The notes beneath the pieces were generated by a model. The model saw only the letters and a program-made list of their open reading frames with translations, searched no databases and was not told the DNA's origin. Of a stretch of 50,803 bases of DNA, positions 9,869-17,833 are shown piece after piece. Position numbers and translations under genes: made by a program. Position 1 is the stretch's first letter, and each line of letters begins with the position of its first letter. Origin of the DNA: Bacteroidia bacterium (GTDB lineage: Bacteria; Bacteroidota; Bacteroidia; UKL13-3); NCBI GenBank assembly GCA_025454875.1, contig JALONP010000021.1:1-50803 (forward strand). The letters are read 5' to 3'.

Positions 9869-10279
9869 ATGAATACTTCCGAATTAATCTATCAGGGTGA
9901 TTTAAGAACCATGGCAACTCATGTATACTCTGGATACAATATCATTACAGATGCCCCATTAGATAACCATGGCAAAGCCCAAAGTTTTTCGCCTACTGAT
10001 CTTGTGGCTACTGCATTGGCTGCATGTATGATAACTACAATTGCAATACAGTTAAAAAACGAAAACTTAGCCTTGGAAGGGAGCAAGTTGGAAGTTAGGA
10101 AAACAATGCAATCATTTCCAAGAAAAATTAGTAAAATAGAAATTGATTTTTGGGTAAAAGGAAAAGGGTTAACCGATGACCAGAAAGCGTCAATTGAAAA
10201 AATAGCAAATCATTGCCCGGTGGCCTTAAGCTTGCACCCGGAGCTAATTCAGTCCGTTAACTTTTACTACGAGAATTAA
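9869..10279 (+). CDS. OsmC/Ohr-family peroxiredoxin-like protein
   Basis: A small cytosolic protein (136 residues) of the OsmC superfamily, thiol-dependent reductases of organic peroxides. The two redox cysteines are in the expected places: C53 in LAACMITT on the long central helix and C116 in NHCPVALSLHP. The SPTDLVATALAAC segment is typical of the YhfA-like branch rather than classical Ohr. It is divergent from the lipA operon and seems monocistronic. The peroxide substrate is not predictable. Confidence 0.9.
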   Translation: MNTSELIYQGDLRTMATHVYSGYNIITDAPLDNHGKAQSFSPTDLVATALAACMITTIAIQLKNENLALEGSKLEVRKTMQSFPRKISKIEIDFWVKGKGLTDDQKASIEKIANHCPVALSLHPELIQSVNFYYEN

Positions 10280-10409
10280 CGGATACTGCACACGCTGCCC
10301 AGACTAATTTTAAATTGCGGGCAAGTACTTCTGCATGAAGAAAAAACGAGCAGAAAAAGTGCAAAAAATGTGTATAAAATTTGTTTCTTCATAAATCTTA
10401 AAGTCACAA

Positions 10410-11633
10410 TTGTTGGTACAAAGGTATACAAATATTCCAAATTCTGTCATTTATTTCAATTTTTTGCCCTTAATCGAAATTAATAAAGGTTTACCCTTAG
10501 ACAAAATTATTCACAAATACCGTGATCAATTGCCTTTTGACGTTGGATATTTGGCCGACCAAGTGATGCTTTACCCGAAAGCTCAAATCAAACTGCCTTC
10601 TTTTTCGACAGCCGGTTGTTTTTACAGCCCTCAAAGTTTTGAGCAAGCCAGTTCTGAAGCATTAGCCTTATACAAGGCTTCGTTGGTAAGGGGCGAACAA
10701 ATCATTGACCTAAGCGCAGGATTGGGTGTAGATGATTGGGCATTTTGCAAAACATTTTCAAAAGTTACAGGTATCGATGTTGATTATGATCTAAATATGA
10801 TTGCTGAAGCAAACTTCAAGCGACTTGGGATTGAAAATTACAGGCGAATAACTGCAACAGCAGAATCATTTTTAGAGCACTTTAGCGAAAAAGTGGATGT
10901 TATGTATTTGGATGCAGACAGACGGGCCCAAAACAAACGCAGCTATGCTTTGGCAGATTCTTCTCCCAATATTCTGGAATTAAAGGAAACAATCTTTCAG
11001 TTTTGCAACTCACTACTTGTTAAGGTTTCGCCAATGCTCGATTTAAGCGAATTGGCCAGGCAATTAACAGGTATTCAACACATACATGTGGTATCGTTTA
11101 AAAACGAGGTAAAAGAGATACTACTTGAAATAAGCGAAGGCCAACACAACCAAATTCAAGTAACAGCAGCAGAATTAAATGACGTTGGAATTCAATACCA
11201 ATATTCTGGAATTTTTGAAAAACAAAACCCAAACAACTCATTCGCTTTTGAAGGAGAATACTTTTATGAGCCAGGATTATCTATTATAAAAGCTGGACTC
11301 ACTCAGAATCTTTACGCAACAAAAGGAATTAAACCAATTGCATCCAATTCTGTTTACGGAGTTTCCGACCATCTTGTTCCTCATTTTGAAGGAAGAACTT
11401 TCGAGATTTGTAGCAATATTCCATTTTCAAAAAAAAATGTACAAGCCTATTTAAAGTCCGTGCAAATACGATCGGCCAATATCGCAAAACGTCATTTTCC
11501 AATTGATGTTTTGGCAATTAAAACACTCTTTCGGTTACAAGATGGAGGCAGAGACTTCTTGTTTTTCACTACAGATGCTTTGGGACAAAAGCGGATGTAC
11601 CATTGCAGAAAATTGGTAGTTGCTCAAGATTAA
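10410..11633 (+). CDS. SAM-dependent methyltransferase with THUMP-like C-terminal domain
   Basis: A 407-residue class I methyltransferase, probably acting on RNA. An N-terminal helical/ferredoxin-like segment is followed by the SAM-binding motif DLSAGLGVDDWAF (near residue 100), the acidic loop TGIDVDYDLN, and the catalytic-region motif MYLDADRR. The C-terminal part resembles the THUMP-like and PG_1098 ferredoxin-like domains found in Bacteroidota. The start is unclear: the frame opens after a TAA at 10392-10394, the first ATG is at residue 53 inside conserved sequence, and TTG at 10410 or 10413 is the likely initiator. The 130 nt upstream show no other gene. Confidence 0.8.
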   Translation: MLVQRYTNIPNSVIYFNFLPLIEINKGLPLDKIIHKYRDQLPFDVGYLADQVMLYPKAQIKLPSFSTAGCFYSPQSFEQASSEALALYKASLVRGEQIIDLSAGLGVDDWAFCKTFSKVTGIDVDYDLNMIAEANFKRLGIENYRRITATAESFLEHFSEKVDVMYLDADRRAQNKRSYALADSSPNILELKETIFQFCNSLLVKVSPMLDLSELARQLTGIQHIHVVSFKNEVKEILLEISEGQHNQIQVTAAELNDVGIQYQYSGIFEKQNPNNSFAFEGEYFYEPGLSIIKAGLTQNLYATKGIKPIASNSVYGVSDHLVPHFEGRTFEICSNIPFSKKNVQAYLKSVQIRSANIAKRHFPIDVLAIKTLFRLQDGGRDFLFFTTDALGQKRMYHCRKLVVAQD

Positions 11634-11686
11634 CATTGCAAGTGCTAAACAACTCTTTTCTTTAACATGATTCAATCGCTTTGGCA

Positions 11687-12427
11687 TTATTTAGGTCTGT
11701 GCTTATTGAGCAATTTGAGGGTATGTTGCAACGATTGGTTATTGGACCACCCAAAATGACCTGGAATAACAAATTGAGGATTGGGGTATTGCTTCATTAC
11801 TTTTCGAATGGTTGTAGTCCATTCAGTTAAATTTGCATCTGCGATATTCCCTAAACTTTTGTTTTCTGTGCTTTTGATGAGGCATCCACCATACAGTACT
11901 TTTTCTTTTTCAAACCAAAGAACAATATTGTCTTTCGTATGGCCTTCACCTGGAAAGAATGTTTCGAAAATGGCATCACCAATTTTAAAAACAGTATCAT
12001 TCTCAAAATAATAGTCAGCTTGCTTTTGGTTGAATTGCTTGCATAAATCAAAAGTAGCTTTTGATGAGTATGTAGGAATACCTTGCATCTTGTAAAAATC
12101 AAACCCAGCTGTTCGGTCATCATGATAGTGGGTTGCTAGTGCTAGAACAACCTTGGTATGGTGGCGAGAGGCAATACTATCTAAAAGTGGACGAAATTGT
12201 GTTGTGTCCCAAGGAGTGTCAAATAAAACAGCTCCCTCTTGGGTAACGAGGTACATACCATTTGAAGGAAAAAGATATCCATTTAAATTTTGGTAGGTAG
12301 TAAATACATAAAAGTTTCCAGTAAGGTGTTGAATTTTGAGTTTATCATTTTGCTGAGCCCAAAGCACCATATTCGATAATGATAATAAACAAATAAGCGC
12401 GTACTGTTTAGCTTGACTTAGGTTCAT
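11687..12427 (-). CDS. Subclass B1 metallo-beta-lactamase
   Basis: A periplasmic zinc enzyme that hydrolyses beta-lactams; B1 members generally include carbapenems among substrates. The 246 residues begin with a signal peptide ending near LWAQQ. All six B1 zinc ligands are present: H100, H102 and H163 (Zn1), and D104, C182 and H224 (Zn2), in HYHDD, EGHTKD, GGCLIKS and IPGHFGW. The substrate-binding lysine K185 and the LGNIADAN loop, which carries the usual asparagine, are also kept. LFDTPWD is typical of the chromosomal enzymes of Flavobacteriia and Sphingobacteriia (BlaB/IND-like group). It is flanked by ordinary chromosomal genes with no mobility marker, suggesting intrinsic resistance. Spectrum is inference. 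Confidence 0.9.
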   Translation of the reverse strand: MNLSQAKQYALICLLSLSNMVLWAQQNDKLKIQHLTGNFYVFTTYQNLNGYLFPSNGMYLVTQEGAVLFDTPWDTTQFRPLLDSIASRHHTKVVLALATHYHDDRTAGFDFYKMQGIPTYSSKATFDLCKQFNQKQADYYFENDTVFKIGDAIFETFFPGEGHTKDNIVLWFEKEKVLYGGCLIKSTENKSLGNIADANLTEWTTTIRKVMKQYPNPQFVIPGHFGWSNNQSLQHTLKLLNKHRPK

Positions 12428-12515
12428 GCCTTTATGTTGACTAGTTTATATGGATGATTGACTCTTCGTCATCATCAAAAATTGGTTTATACTAAACTAA
12501 TCTTTTAATTCAAAT

Positions 12516-13313
12516 TTAGATTGGCTGTATGGAATCACCAACTTGAATATAGCCCATTTCCTTTGCGATTATATTTTGTCCAAACAAAACTTTATTTCCA
12601 ACCTTTCGATAGAGCGCAAGTGTTTTTAAAGGTTCCTCGGTGTGGATTCCGCTGAGTGGATTTAACGTCACCACATTGCAACGAGCACATGGTTTTACAA
12701 TGGCAAATTCAAGTTTGTTAATCACCATACTTTTCCAAAGGTCTTCTGCATGCGGTTCACCACCAGTAAAGGTTAAATTTGGCCTAAAACGTTCCATTTC
12801 AATTTGCATGTTTATTTTGGATTGCAACAACTTCAACGATGCCTCTCCAACAAGTAAAATTGGGAATGTATCGGCAAAACTAACCGGCACTTCCTTTTGC
12901 GTATTGGGTAGTATTGCCTTTCTTGAATTGGCATTGGGCATGTAAACAAGTCTGACTTCTGTAGCAAGTTGATTAGTGAACCATTGGTTAATAAAAGAAT
13001 CAGCCACAACTGCTTCTACTGTATCCTCCCAAACAGTTACCGCTGCCTTTATTGAGTTGGTTGAGGGCCTTAATGGAACATGTATCTCATGTTCTCTGTG
13101 CTTAACCAATAAGCTTTGCTTTTTAATGTTTAAATGAACCTCAAACTTACACAATGCCGGGAACTCGCGTTGTGATACAAAACGGCCTTGTGCATCTACC
13201 AACATCATCAATCTATCCATTTCAAACCCCGTTGGTGTTAACTTTATTGCCGGCACCGAAATACCCTTTAAAGATTTGATTGGGTAAATAAACAATTGAC
13301 TGACTCGAAACAT
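12516..13313 (-). CDS. MOSC domain protein (YcbX/mARC-like)
   Basis: A molybdenum-cofactor-binding MOSC protein with the N-terminal beta-barrel domain (FIYPIKSLKGI near the start, DRLMMLVD, GRFVSQRE) followed by the MOSC core. The core includes RFRPNLTF and the cysteine motif KPCARCN that would ligate molybdenum. By family it may reduce N-hydroxylated compounds as YcbX and mARC do. The frame is open to a TTG at 13382, but the family begins just before the FIYPIKS strand. I therefore chose the ATG at 13313; the ATG at 13334 is an alternative. It lies upstream of the beta-lactamase gene on the same strand (88-nt gap). No molybdopterin-synthesis genes are nearby. Confidence 0.87.
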   Translation of the reverse strand: MFRVSQLFIYPIKSLKGISVPAIKLTPTGFEMDRLMMLVDAQGRFVSQREFPALCKFEVHLNIKKQSLLVKHREHEIHVPLRPSTNSIKAAVTVWEDTVEAVVADSFINQWFTNQLATEVRLVYMPNANSRKAILPNTQKEVPVSFADTFPILLVGEASLKLLQSKINMQIEMERFRPNLTFTGGEPHAEDLWKSMVINKLEFAIVKPCARCNVVTLNPLSGIHTEEPLKTLALYRKVGNKVLFGQNIIAKEMGYIQVGDSIQPI

Positions 13314-13421
13314 AGAATGCACAATAGTATCCATTTTATTTTTATTCTTGGCTGCGTGATGATTTGTATAGTGTGTGGACAATTTTGTTCAACTTAAATT
13401 AGACAAATTCATTTCGGCTTT

Positions 13422-13429
13422 TATATTTG
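13422..13429 (+). promoter_or_regulatory. Candidate -7 box TATATTTG of the B12 operon
   Basis: A perfect TAnnTTTG match about 10-15 nt before the first conserved riboswitch bases, where a promoter for the riboswitch RNA is needed. No TTG at the usual -33 spacing is evident. Confidence 0.4.
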
Positions 13430-13440
13430 CCTCGTATTTG

Positions 13441-13612
13441 GTTTTCGAATTCATGTTCGAAATTAAAAGGGAATCAGGTGAAAATCCTGAACAGTTCCCG
13501 CTGCTGTAAGCATTAAAAACCTTTTACCAAGCATGGCCACTGATAATTTTTGGGAAGGCCGGTAAAAGAATGCGAGTCAGAAGACCTGCCAGACACATTG
13601 TATCATGCAGCT
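13441..13612 (+). ncRNA. Cobalamin (B12) riboswitch
   Basis: The conserved core is directly readable. A GGGAA...TTCCC helix (13470-13499) encloses the TCAGG/CCTGA hairpin and is followed by CGCTGCTGTAAGC. The B12 box GCCACTG is at 13536-13542, then GGGAAGGC, and GAGTCAGAAGACCTGCC at 13574-13590. These elements occur in the order and spacing of the cobalamin aptamer. About 100 nt separate the aptamer from the receptor gene start. They contain an inverted repeat GTTATG/CATAAC (13634-13639 and 13664-13669) that could be part of the expression platform. Adenosylcobalamin or another corrinoid should repress the downstream uptake genes. Confidence 0.95.
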
Positions 13613-13688
13613 TTCGGGAGAAAAGCGAATTGAGTTATGGATTTTTGACCAATCGGTATTTATCATAACCCATTTCCTGTTTCCATGA

Positions 13689-15608
13689 TTGTTGCGCAAA
13701 AAAAATGTTGTGCGCAAAAAAAAGACAATTGGTTTATGTATCCTCTTAAGCAGTGTTCAAGTTTGGGCACAGCGGAGTGATACGTTGCAATTGGTTACCA
13801 TCAAAACCTCACGATTTACAAAGTTCGCTACTGGCTCTAGTCAATATACAATTGATTCTACATTAATGCTTGCTTACAAAGCGCAACATCTCGCCCAATT
13901 ACTCGCTGCCGAAAGCCAAATATACATGCGAACATACGGTCCAGGATCACTTACAAGTTCTTCATTTAGGGGAGCATCTGCCGAACACACTGCTGTTATT
14001 TGGAAAGGCTTCAACTTGCAAAATCCAATGTACGGACAAGTTGATTTTACACAAATTCCAACTGAACTCACTGATCGTGTAACTATACAATACGGAGGCA
14101 ATGGCGCATTGTTTGGAAGTGGCGCAATAGGCGGAAGTATTAGACTTGAATCGACACCTACATTTGGCCAACCCACGCGTACTAAAGCAACACTTTTAGC
14201 TGGCAGTTTTGGACTGCAACGGTATTCTGTCTCATGTGATTGGGGTAAAAAACAAAAACGTTCCAAATTGCTTGCATACCATGAACAAGCTCGAAATAAC
14301 TTCACTTTTACCAATACAGCTTTGCCTGGTTCTCCTGAACAACGAATGCAACATGCCACAGCTCAACAATCGGGTGTTGTTTTGGAAAATGTGATGCAAT
14401 TGCGAAAAAAACAAATTGTGAGTGCAGCTTTGTGGTACCATCAAGCCAATAGACAGCTGGCACTTCCAATGAGTGTAACTGGAGTTGGAGGAAACCAAAT
14501 AGATAAGTCGTTAAAGGCAACAATTGATTGGACAAAATCCCATTCGGATTGGTTGTTAATGGCTCGAACGGCATTGTTTTACGACCTGCTCAATTATGCA
14601 AATCCAGTAGATATCTTTAGTGGAAATAGCCAATCGCTTACGAGTATTACCGAAGTTGAAGGCAGGTATACTTTGAGAGCTAAGCATCACTTTAATGTAG
14701 GTATTAACCAAACAGCTATTTGGGCTGAAAGTGATGGTTATGGTGGCCGATTTAACCAATTGCGTACAGCTGTTTTTGCTTCGTACAAAACATTTGCATT
14801 TAACCAAAAACTTCAATTATCAGCAAGTGTAAGAGAAGAACTGGTATCCTCAACACTTACTCCAATAATGCCCTATATTGGTATTGAATATAAACTGAGA
14901 TGGGGCTTGCAATTATTGGCCAATGCCAATAGATCGTATCGTTTGCCAACCTTCAATGAACTTTTTTGGAGAACAGCACAAAATCAAACCTTACTGCCAG
15001 AAAGTGGTTGGGGCGGAGAGTTGGGCTTAACACATTCAACACCAAATACCAATAAGTTACGTATAGAAAGTAGGCTAACCTATTTTGAACGTGTTATTGA
15101 TAATTGGATTGTTTGGCAACCTGTTTCACTAGGCAATGGATGGGCACCCAAAAACTTAAGACAAGTACATACAAAAGGTACTGAATTTAAAATAGCTGGA
15201 ACATTCATCGCAACACAAAGTCTTCAATTCACTGTACAAAGCCAGTTTTCCGGTTTACAGAGTGTAGTTAGCAAATCGAATTTAAATGATGACGAGGCGG
15301 TGGGAAAACAATTAATATTTGTACCAAGACTTACTCACCAACACCGTTTTGTTACACATTACAAGAGATCTTATATCGGATACTTGCATACGTATACTGG
15401 ACTTCGCTTTACAGCAAGCGATAATTCGGGTTGGCTTAACGATTATCAATTGGGTAGCATCATAGCTGGCCACAAGTTTCATATCCGATCAATTTCATTT
15501 GTTACACAGTTCCAATTAAACAATTGCTGGAACGCTGCTTACACCGTGATGGCCGACAGGCCAATGCCTGGAAGAAATTACCTCATTACTTTTCAATTTC
15601 AATTATAA
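13689..15608 (+). CDS. btuB: TonB-dependent outer-membrane receptor, BtuB-like (corrinoid uptake)
   Basis: A predicted TonB-dependent transporter carrying cobalamin or other corrinoids across the outer membrane. The order is: signal peptide (ILLSSVQVWAQ), a short TonB-box region (LVTIKTSRF), a plug domain (GSLTSSSFRG, VIWKGFNLQNPMYGQVD, GSGAIGGSIRLES), and a 22-strand-type barrel ending in NYLITFQFQL. The length (639) is BtuB-like, with no carboxypeptidase-regulatory extension. The B12 riboswitch immediately upstream supports the substrate. The start is unusual: no in-frame ATG precedes the signal peptide, and the candidates are TTG 13689/13692 and GTG 13710. An ATG at 13685 lies one frame away, separated by two runs of eight A. 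The next gene starts 6 nt after the stop. Confidence 0.87.
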   Translation: MLRKKNVVRKKKTIGLCILLSSVQVWAQRSDTLQLVTIKTSRFTKFATGSSQYTIDSTLMLAYKAQHLAQLLAAESQIYMRTYGPGSLTSSSFRGASAEHTAVIWKGFNLQNPMYGQVDFTQIPTELTDRVTIQYGGNGALFGSGAIGGSIRLESTPTFGQPTRTKATLLAGSFGLQRYSVSCDWGKKQKRSKLLAYHEQARNNFTFTNTALPGSPEQRMQHATAQQSGVVLENVMQLRKKQIVSAALWYHQANRQLALPMSVTGVGGNQIDKSLKATIDWTKSHSDWLLMARTALFYDLLNYANPVDIFSGNSQSLTSITEVEGRYTLRAKHHFNVGINQTAIWAESDGYGGRFNQLRTAVFASYKTFAFNQKLQLSASVREELVSSTLTPIMPYIGIEYKLRWGLQLLANANRSYRLPTFNELFWRTAQNQTLLPESGWGGELGLTHSTPNTNKLRIESRLTYFERVIDNWIVWQPVSLGNGWAPKNLRQVHTKGTEFKIAGTFIATQSLQFTVQSQFSGLQSVVSKSNLNDDEAVGKQLIFVPRLTHQHRFVTHYKRSYIGYLHTYTGLRFTASDNSGWLNDYQLGSIIAGHKFHIRSISFVTQFQLNNCWNAAYTVMADRPMPGRNYLITFQFQL

Positions 15609-15614
15609 ACACAT

Positions 15615-16565
15615 ATGAAAAACAACTACAAACACCTAACATTGGTAGCTTTGGTATTGGCTACCGGATTTACACAAGCACAAACCGTTTCAACTTTTGA
15701 AAGCATCAACCTTAATTCAGACTCTATTTGGAATGGTGGACCAAACTTTAACACCAATAGTATCGAAAATGGAAATGCGTTGTTTGAAAATGCATTTGAC
15801 ACGAGTTTTGGAGGATATTGGGCAAATGGGTTTGCCGTTTCATCTAAAAAGAATGTACTAAAAGACAGTGTAGCAAGTGGCTTTAGCCAACTATACACCG
15901 GAATTGCAGGGAGCGGTGCCGAAGGGAGCGCACAGTATGCCATTGCACAAAATAGAAGTATGGTGGTTTTAACCGGTGCTGCACAAGGAAAACAACTTGA
16001 TGGCGTATATGTGACCAATAGCAATTATGCATATTTAAGCATGCGCTGGGGCGATGCATTTGCACGAGCCTTTAATGACAGTGACTTTTTTTTACTTACC
16101 GTATTTGGTTATGAAAATGGAACTATAAAAAATACTACTGCATCTTTTTATTTGGCCAAAGATGGAGAAATTGTAACAGATTGGACATGGCTTGATTTAA
16201 AGCCTTTGGGAAATGTAGATAGTATAGAGTTTAGATTAACCTCAAGCGATACCGGAGCATTTGGAATGAATACCCCTGCTTTTTTCTGCTTGGATAATTT
16301 TACAACACGTGATGTATTTACCCGTGTAAACGAGGTATTATCGAAAACCACTTTAAAGCTTTACCCTAACCCAACAAGCAGTAAGGCAACCATTGAAGGA
16401 TTGGCAACAGGAGATTTAGTTAGTGTGATTGATATAACTGGTAAGACTATTATAGAGCAAACTGCAACAACAAATCTTATTGAACTTGATATTGAAATGT
16501 GGAACAATGGAATGTACTTGGTTGTAGTAAATGGAACAACCGTGAACAAATTGGTTAAACAATAA
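15615..16565 (+). CDS. DUF4465 protein with T9SS sorting domain (BtuH-like corrinoid-binding candidate)
   Basis: A 316-residue exported protein with a signal peptide ending near FTQAQT. The DUF4465-type body shows SIWNGG, FENAFD, YWANGFAVS, GVYVTNSNYAYLSM and WTWLDLKPLGNVDSIEFRLTS, and a C-terminal type-A T9SS domain (LYPNPTSSKA to GMYLVVVN) completes it. DUF4465 proteins commonly sit in Bacteroidota cobalamin-riboswitch operons. From memory, the gut-Bacteroides B12-binding protein BtuH belongs to such loci, but I cannot confirm that it is the same domain. Those proteins are lipoproteins, whereas this one appears to be delivered by type IX secretion. It is 6 nt after the receptor gene and 36 nt before the BtuG-like gene. 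Confidence 0.85.
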   Translation: MKNNYKHLTLVALVLATGFTQAQTVSTFESINLNSDSIWNGGPNFNTNSIENGNALFENAFDTSFGGYWANGFAVSSKKNVLKDSVASGFSQLYTGIAGSGAEGSAQYAIAQNRSMVVLTGAAQGKQLDGVYVTNSNYAYLSMRWGDAFARAFNDSDFFLLTVFGYENGTIKNTTASFYLAKDGEIVTDWTWLDLKPLGNVDSIEFRLTSSDTGAFGMNTPAFFCLDNFTTRDVFTRVNEVLSKTTLKLYPNPTSSKATIEGLATGDLVSVIDITGKTIIEQTATTNLIELDIEMWNNGMYLVVVNGTTVNKLVKQ

Positions 16566-16601
16566 TGCAACCACCGAAGAGATTTGACACACTTTAACTA
16601 G

Positions 16602-17645
16602 ATGAAACAACAGATTTTAACATATCTCCTAATTGGTCAACTGTGTTGGTTATTTAGCTGTGACGACAAACCCAATATTGTTGCACCAGTTGTTATTCCT
16701 CCTCCAGTCAAGGGCGCTGTTTGGATTGCCAATGAAGGTAATTTCCAAATGGGAAATGCATCGCTTACCGTACTTGATTTGGAGAAAAAAGAACTGTATG
16801 AAAATGTATTTGAAAATAACAACGGGCGGAAATTAGGAGATGTGTTTCAATCAATCAATTTTATTCAAAACTTAGCCTACTTGGTTGTGAATAACTCGCA
16901 AAAAATAGAAGTATGTGATCCAAAAACGTTTCAATCAGTGGCGATTGTTTCTGGATTTACTTCTCCAAGGTATATTGTGCAGCACAATTCAACAAGTGCA
17001 TTTGTTAGTGAATATTATGCTAACGCAATCCGAAGAGTGAACTTATCTACTCAAACGATTGATGGCACGATAGCTGTTCCTTCATGGATTGACGAAATGG
17101 TTATTCAAAATAATCGGTTGTATGCTGCAGGCGCAAATTCAAAGAGTGTGTATATAATTGATTTAACCACACAAGAATTAACAGACAGTATCATTGTAGG
17201 TAATGCTCCAACAAGCATTGTCATCGACTTTGAAAACAATCTTTGGATTTTGTGTAAAGGTAAGCCAGAGTTAGGTACCAAACCTACTTTACATCGTTAC
17301 CATTCAATAAATAAAACAATTGATAAAACCATAACACTGAATATAGACGCGGAAGCTACAAGGTTGCGCATCAATGCTCTAAAAAATAAGTTGTATTGGT
17401 TGGCAAGGGATGTGTATACTTTAAATATTTTGGATAGTAATGCAACACCACAAAAACTTGTAGATGGTATTGGAAAAACTTTTTATGGACTTGGTGTTAA
17501 TCCTAAAACAGAAGAAATTTACGTAAGCAACGCAAAGGACTATGTGCAACGATCTACAGTTATTCGATACGATGCGGTTGGTAATTATTTAGGAGATTTT
17601 AATGCGGGACTCATTACAAGCGATTTTTACTTTTATTACCCATGA
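16602..17645 (+). CDS. BtuG-like YncE/DUF5074 beta-propeller lipoprotein
   Basis: A 347-residue predicted surface lipoprotein. The signal peptide ends in the lipobox-like LFSC (C20), followed by DD, a pattern compatible with surface export. The rest is a seven-blade YncE-like propeller with the signature blocks ANEGNFQMGNASLTVLD, GRKLGDVFQS, YLVVNNSQKIEV, SPRYI and GLGVNPKTEEIYVSNAKDYV. These match the DUF5074/BtuG family. In Bacteroides, BtuG binds corrinoids very tightly and caps the BtuB transporter. It lies in the B12-riboswitch operon downstream of btuB, as in known loci. Its stop overlaps the next gene's start by 4 nt. Confidence 0.88.
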   Translation: MKQQILTYLLIGQLCWLFSCDDKPNIVAPVVIPPPVKGAVWIANEGNFQMGNASLTVLDLEKKELYENVFENNNGRKLGDVFQSINFIQNLAYLVVNNSQKIEVCDPKTFQSVAIVSGFTSPRYIVQHNSTSAFVSEYYANAIRRVNLSTQTIDGTIAVPSWIDEMVIQNNRLYAAGANSKSVYIIDLTTQELTDSIIVGNAPTSIVIDFENNLWILCKGKPELGTKPTLHRYHSINKTIDKTITLNIDAEATRLRINALKNKLYWLARDVYTLNILDSNATPQKLVDGIGKTFYGLGVNPKTEEIYVSNAKDYVQRSTVIRYDAVGNYLGDFNAGLITSDFYFYYP

Positions 17646-17833
17646 GTCAAGAACAACAAAAACTTTCGCGAGCTGAGTTAATAGAGGGTATCCATTATTA
17701 TATCAATGATATGGGTTATTGGGTATTTACAGAAATATACCATCAAATGCGCGGGTATTGCTGTAAACAAAAATGCAAACATTGCCCTTACGGAAATGCG
17801 CCCAGTGAGCGTGTTAGTCCAACACAATCATAG
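17642..17833 (+). CDS. DUF5522 small cysteine-rich protein
   Basis: A 63-residue protein matching DUF5522, with [16 protein letters not shown] followed by RGYCC and KCKHCPYG. The four cysteines (CC-x3-C-x2-C) look like a metal- or iron-sulfur-binding cluster, but no function is known to me. It has no signal peptide and should be cytosolic. Its ATG overlaps the stop of the BtuG-like gene (ATGA), so it is translationally coupled into the B12 operon. The 3' end overlaps the convergent biotin-carrier gene by 20 nt. Confidence 0.82.
   Translation: MSQEQQKLSRAELIEGIHYYINDMGYWVFTEIYHQMRGYCCKQKCKHCPYGNAPSERVSPTQS

Noticed and set aside
13874-14574. Several long antisense frames inside the BtuB-like gene
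   Set aside because: The plus-strand frame has a continuous TonB-receptor fold, and the antisense products show no domain. They are shadows of a biased codon pattern.
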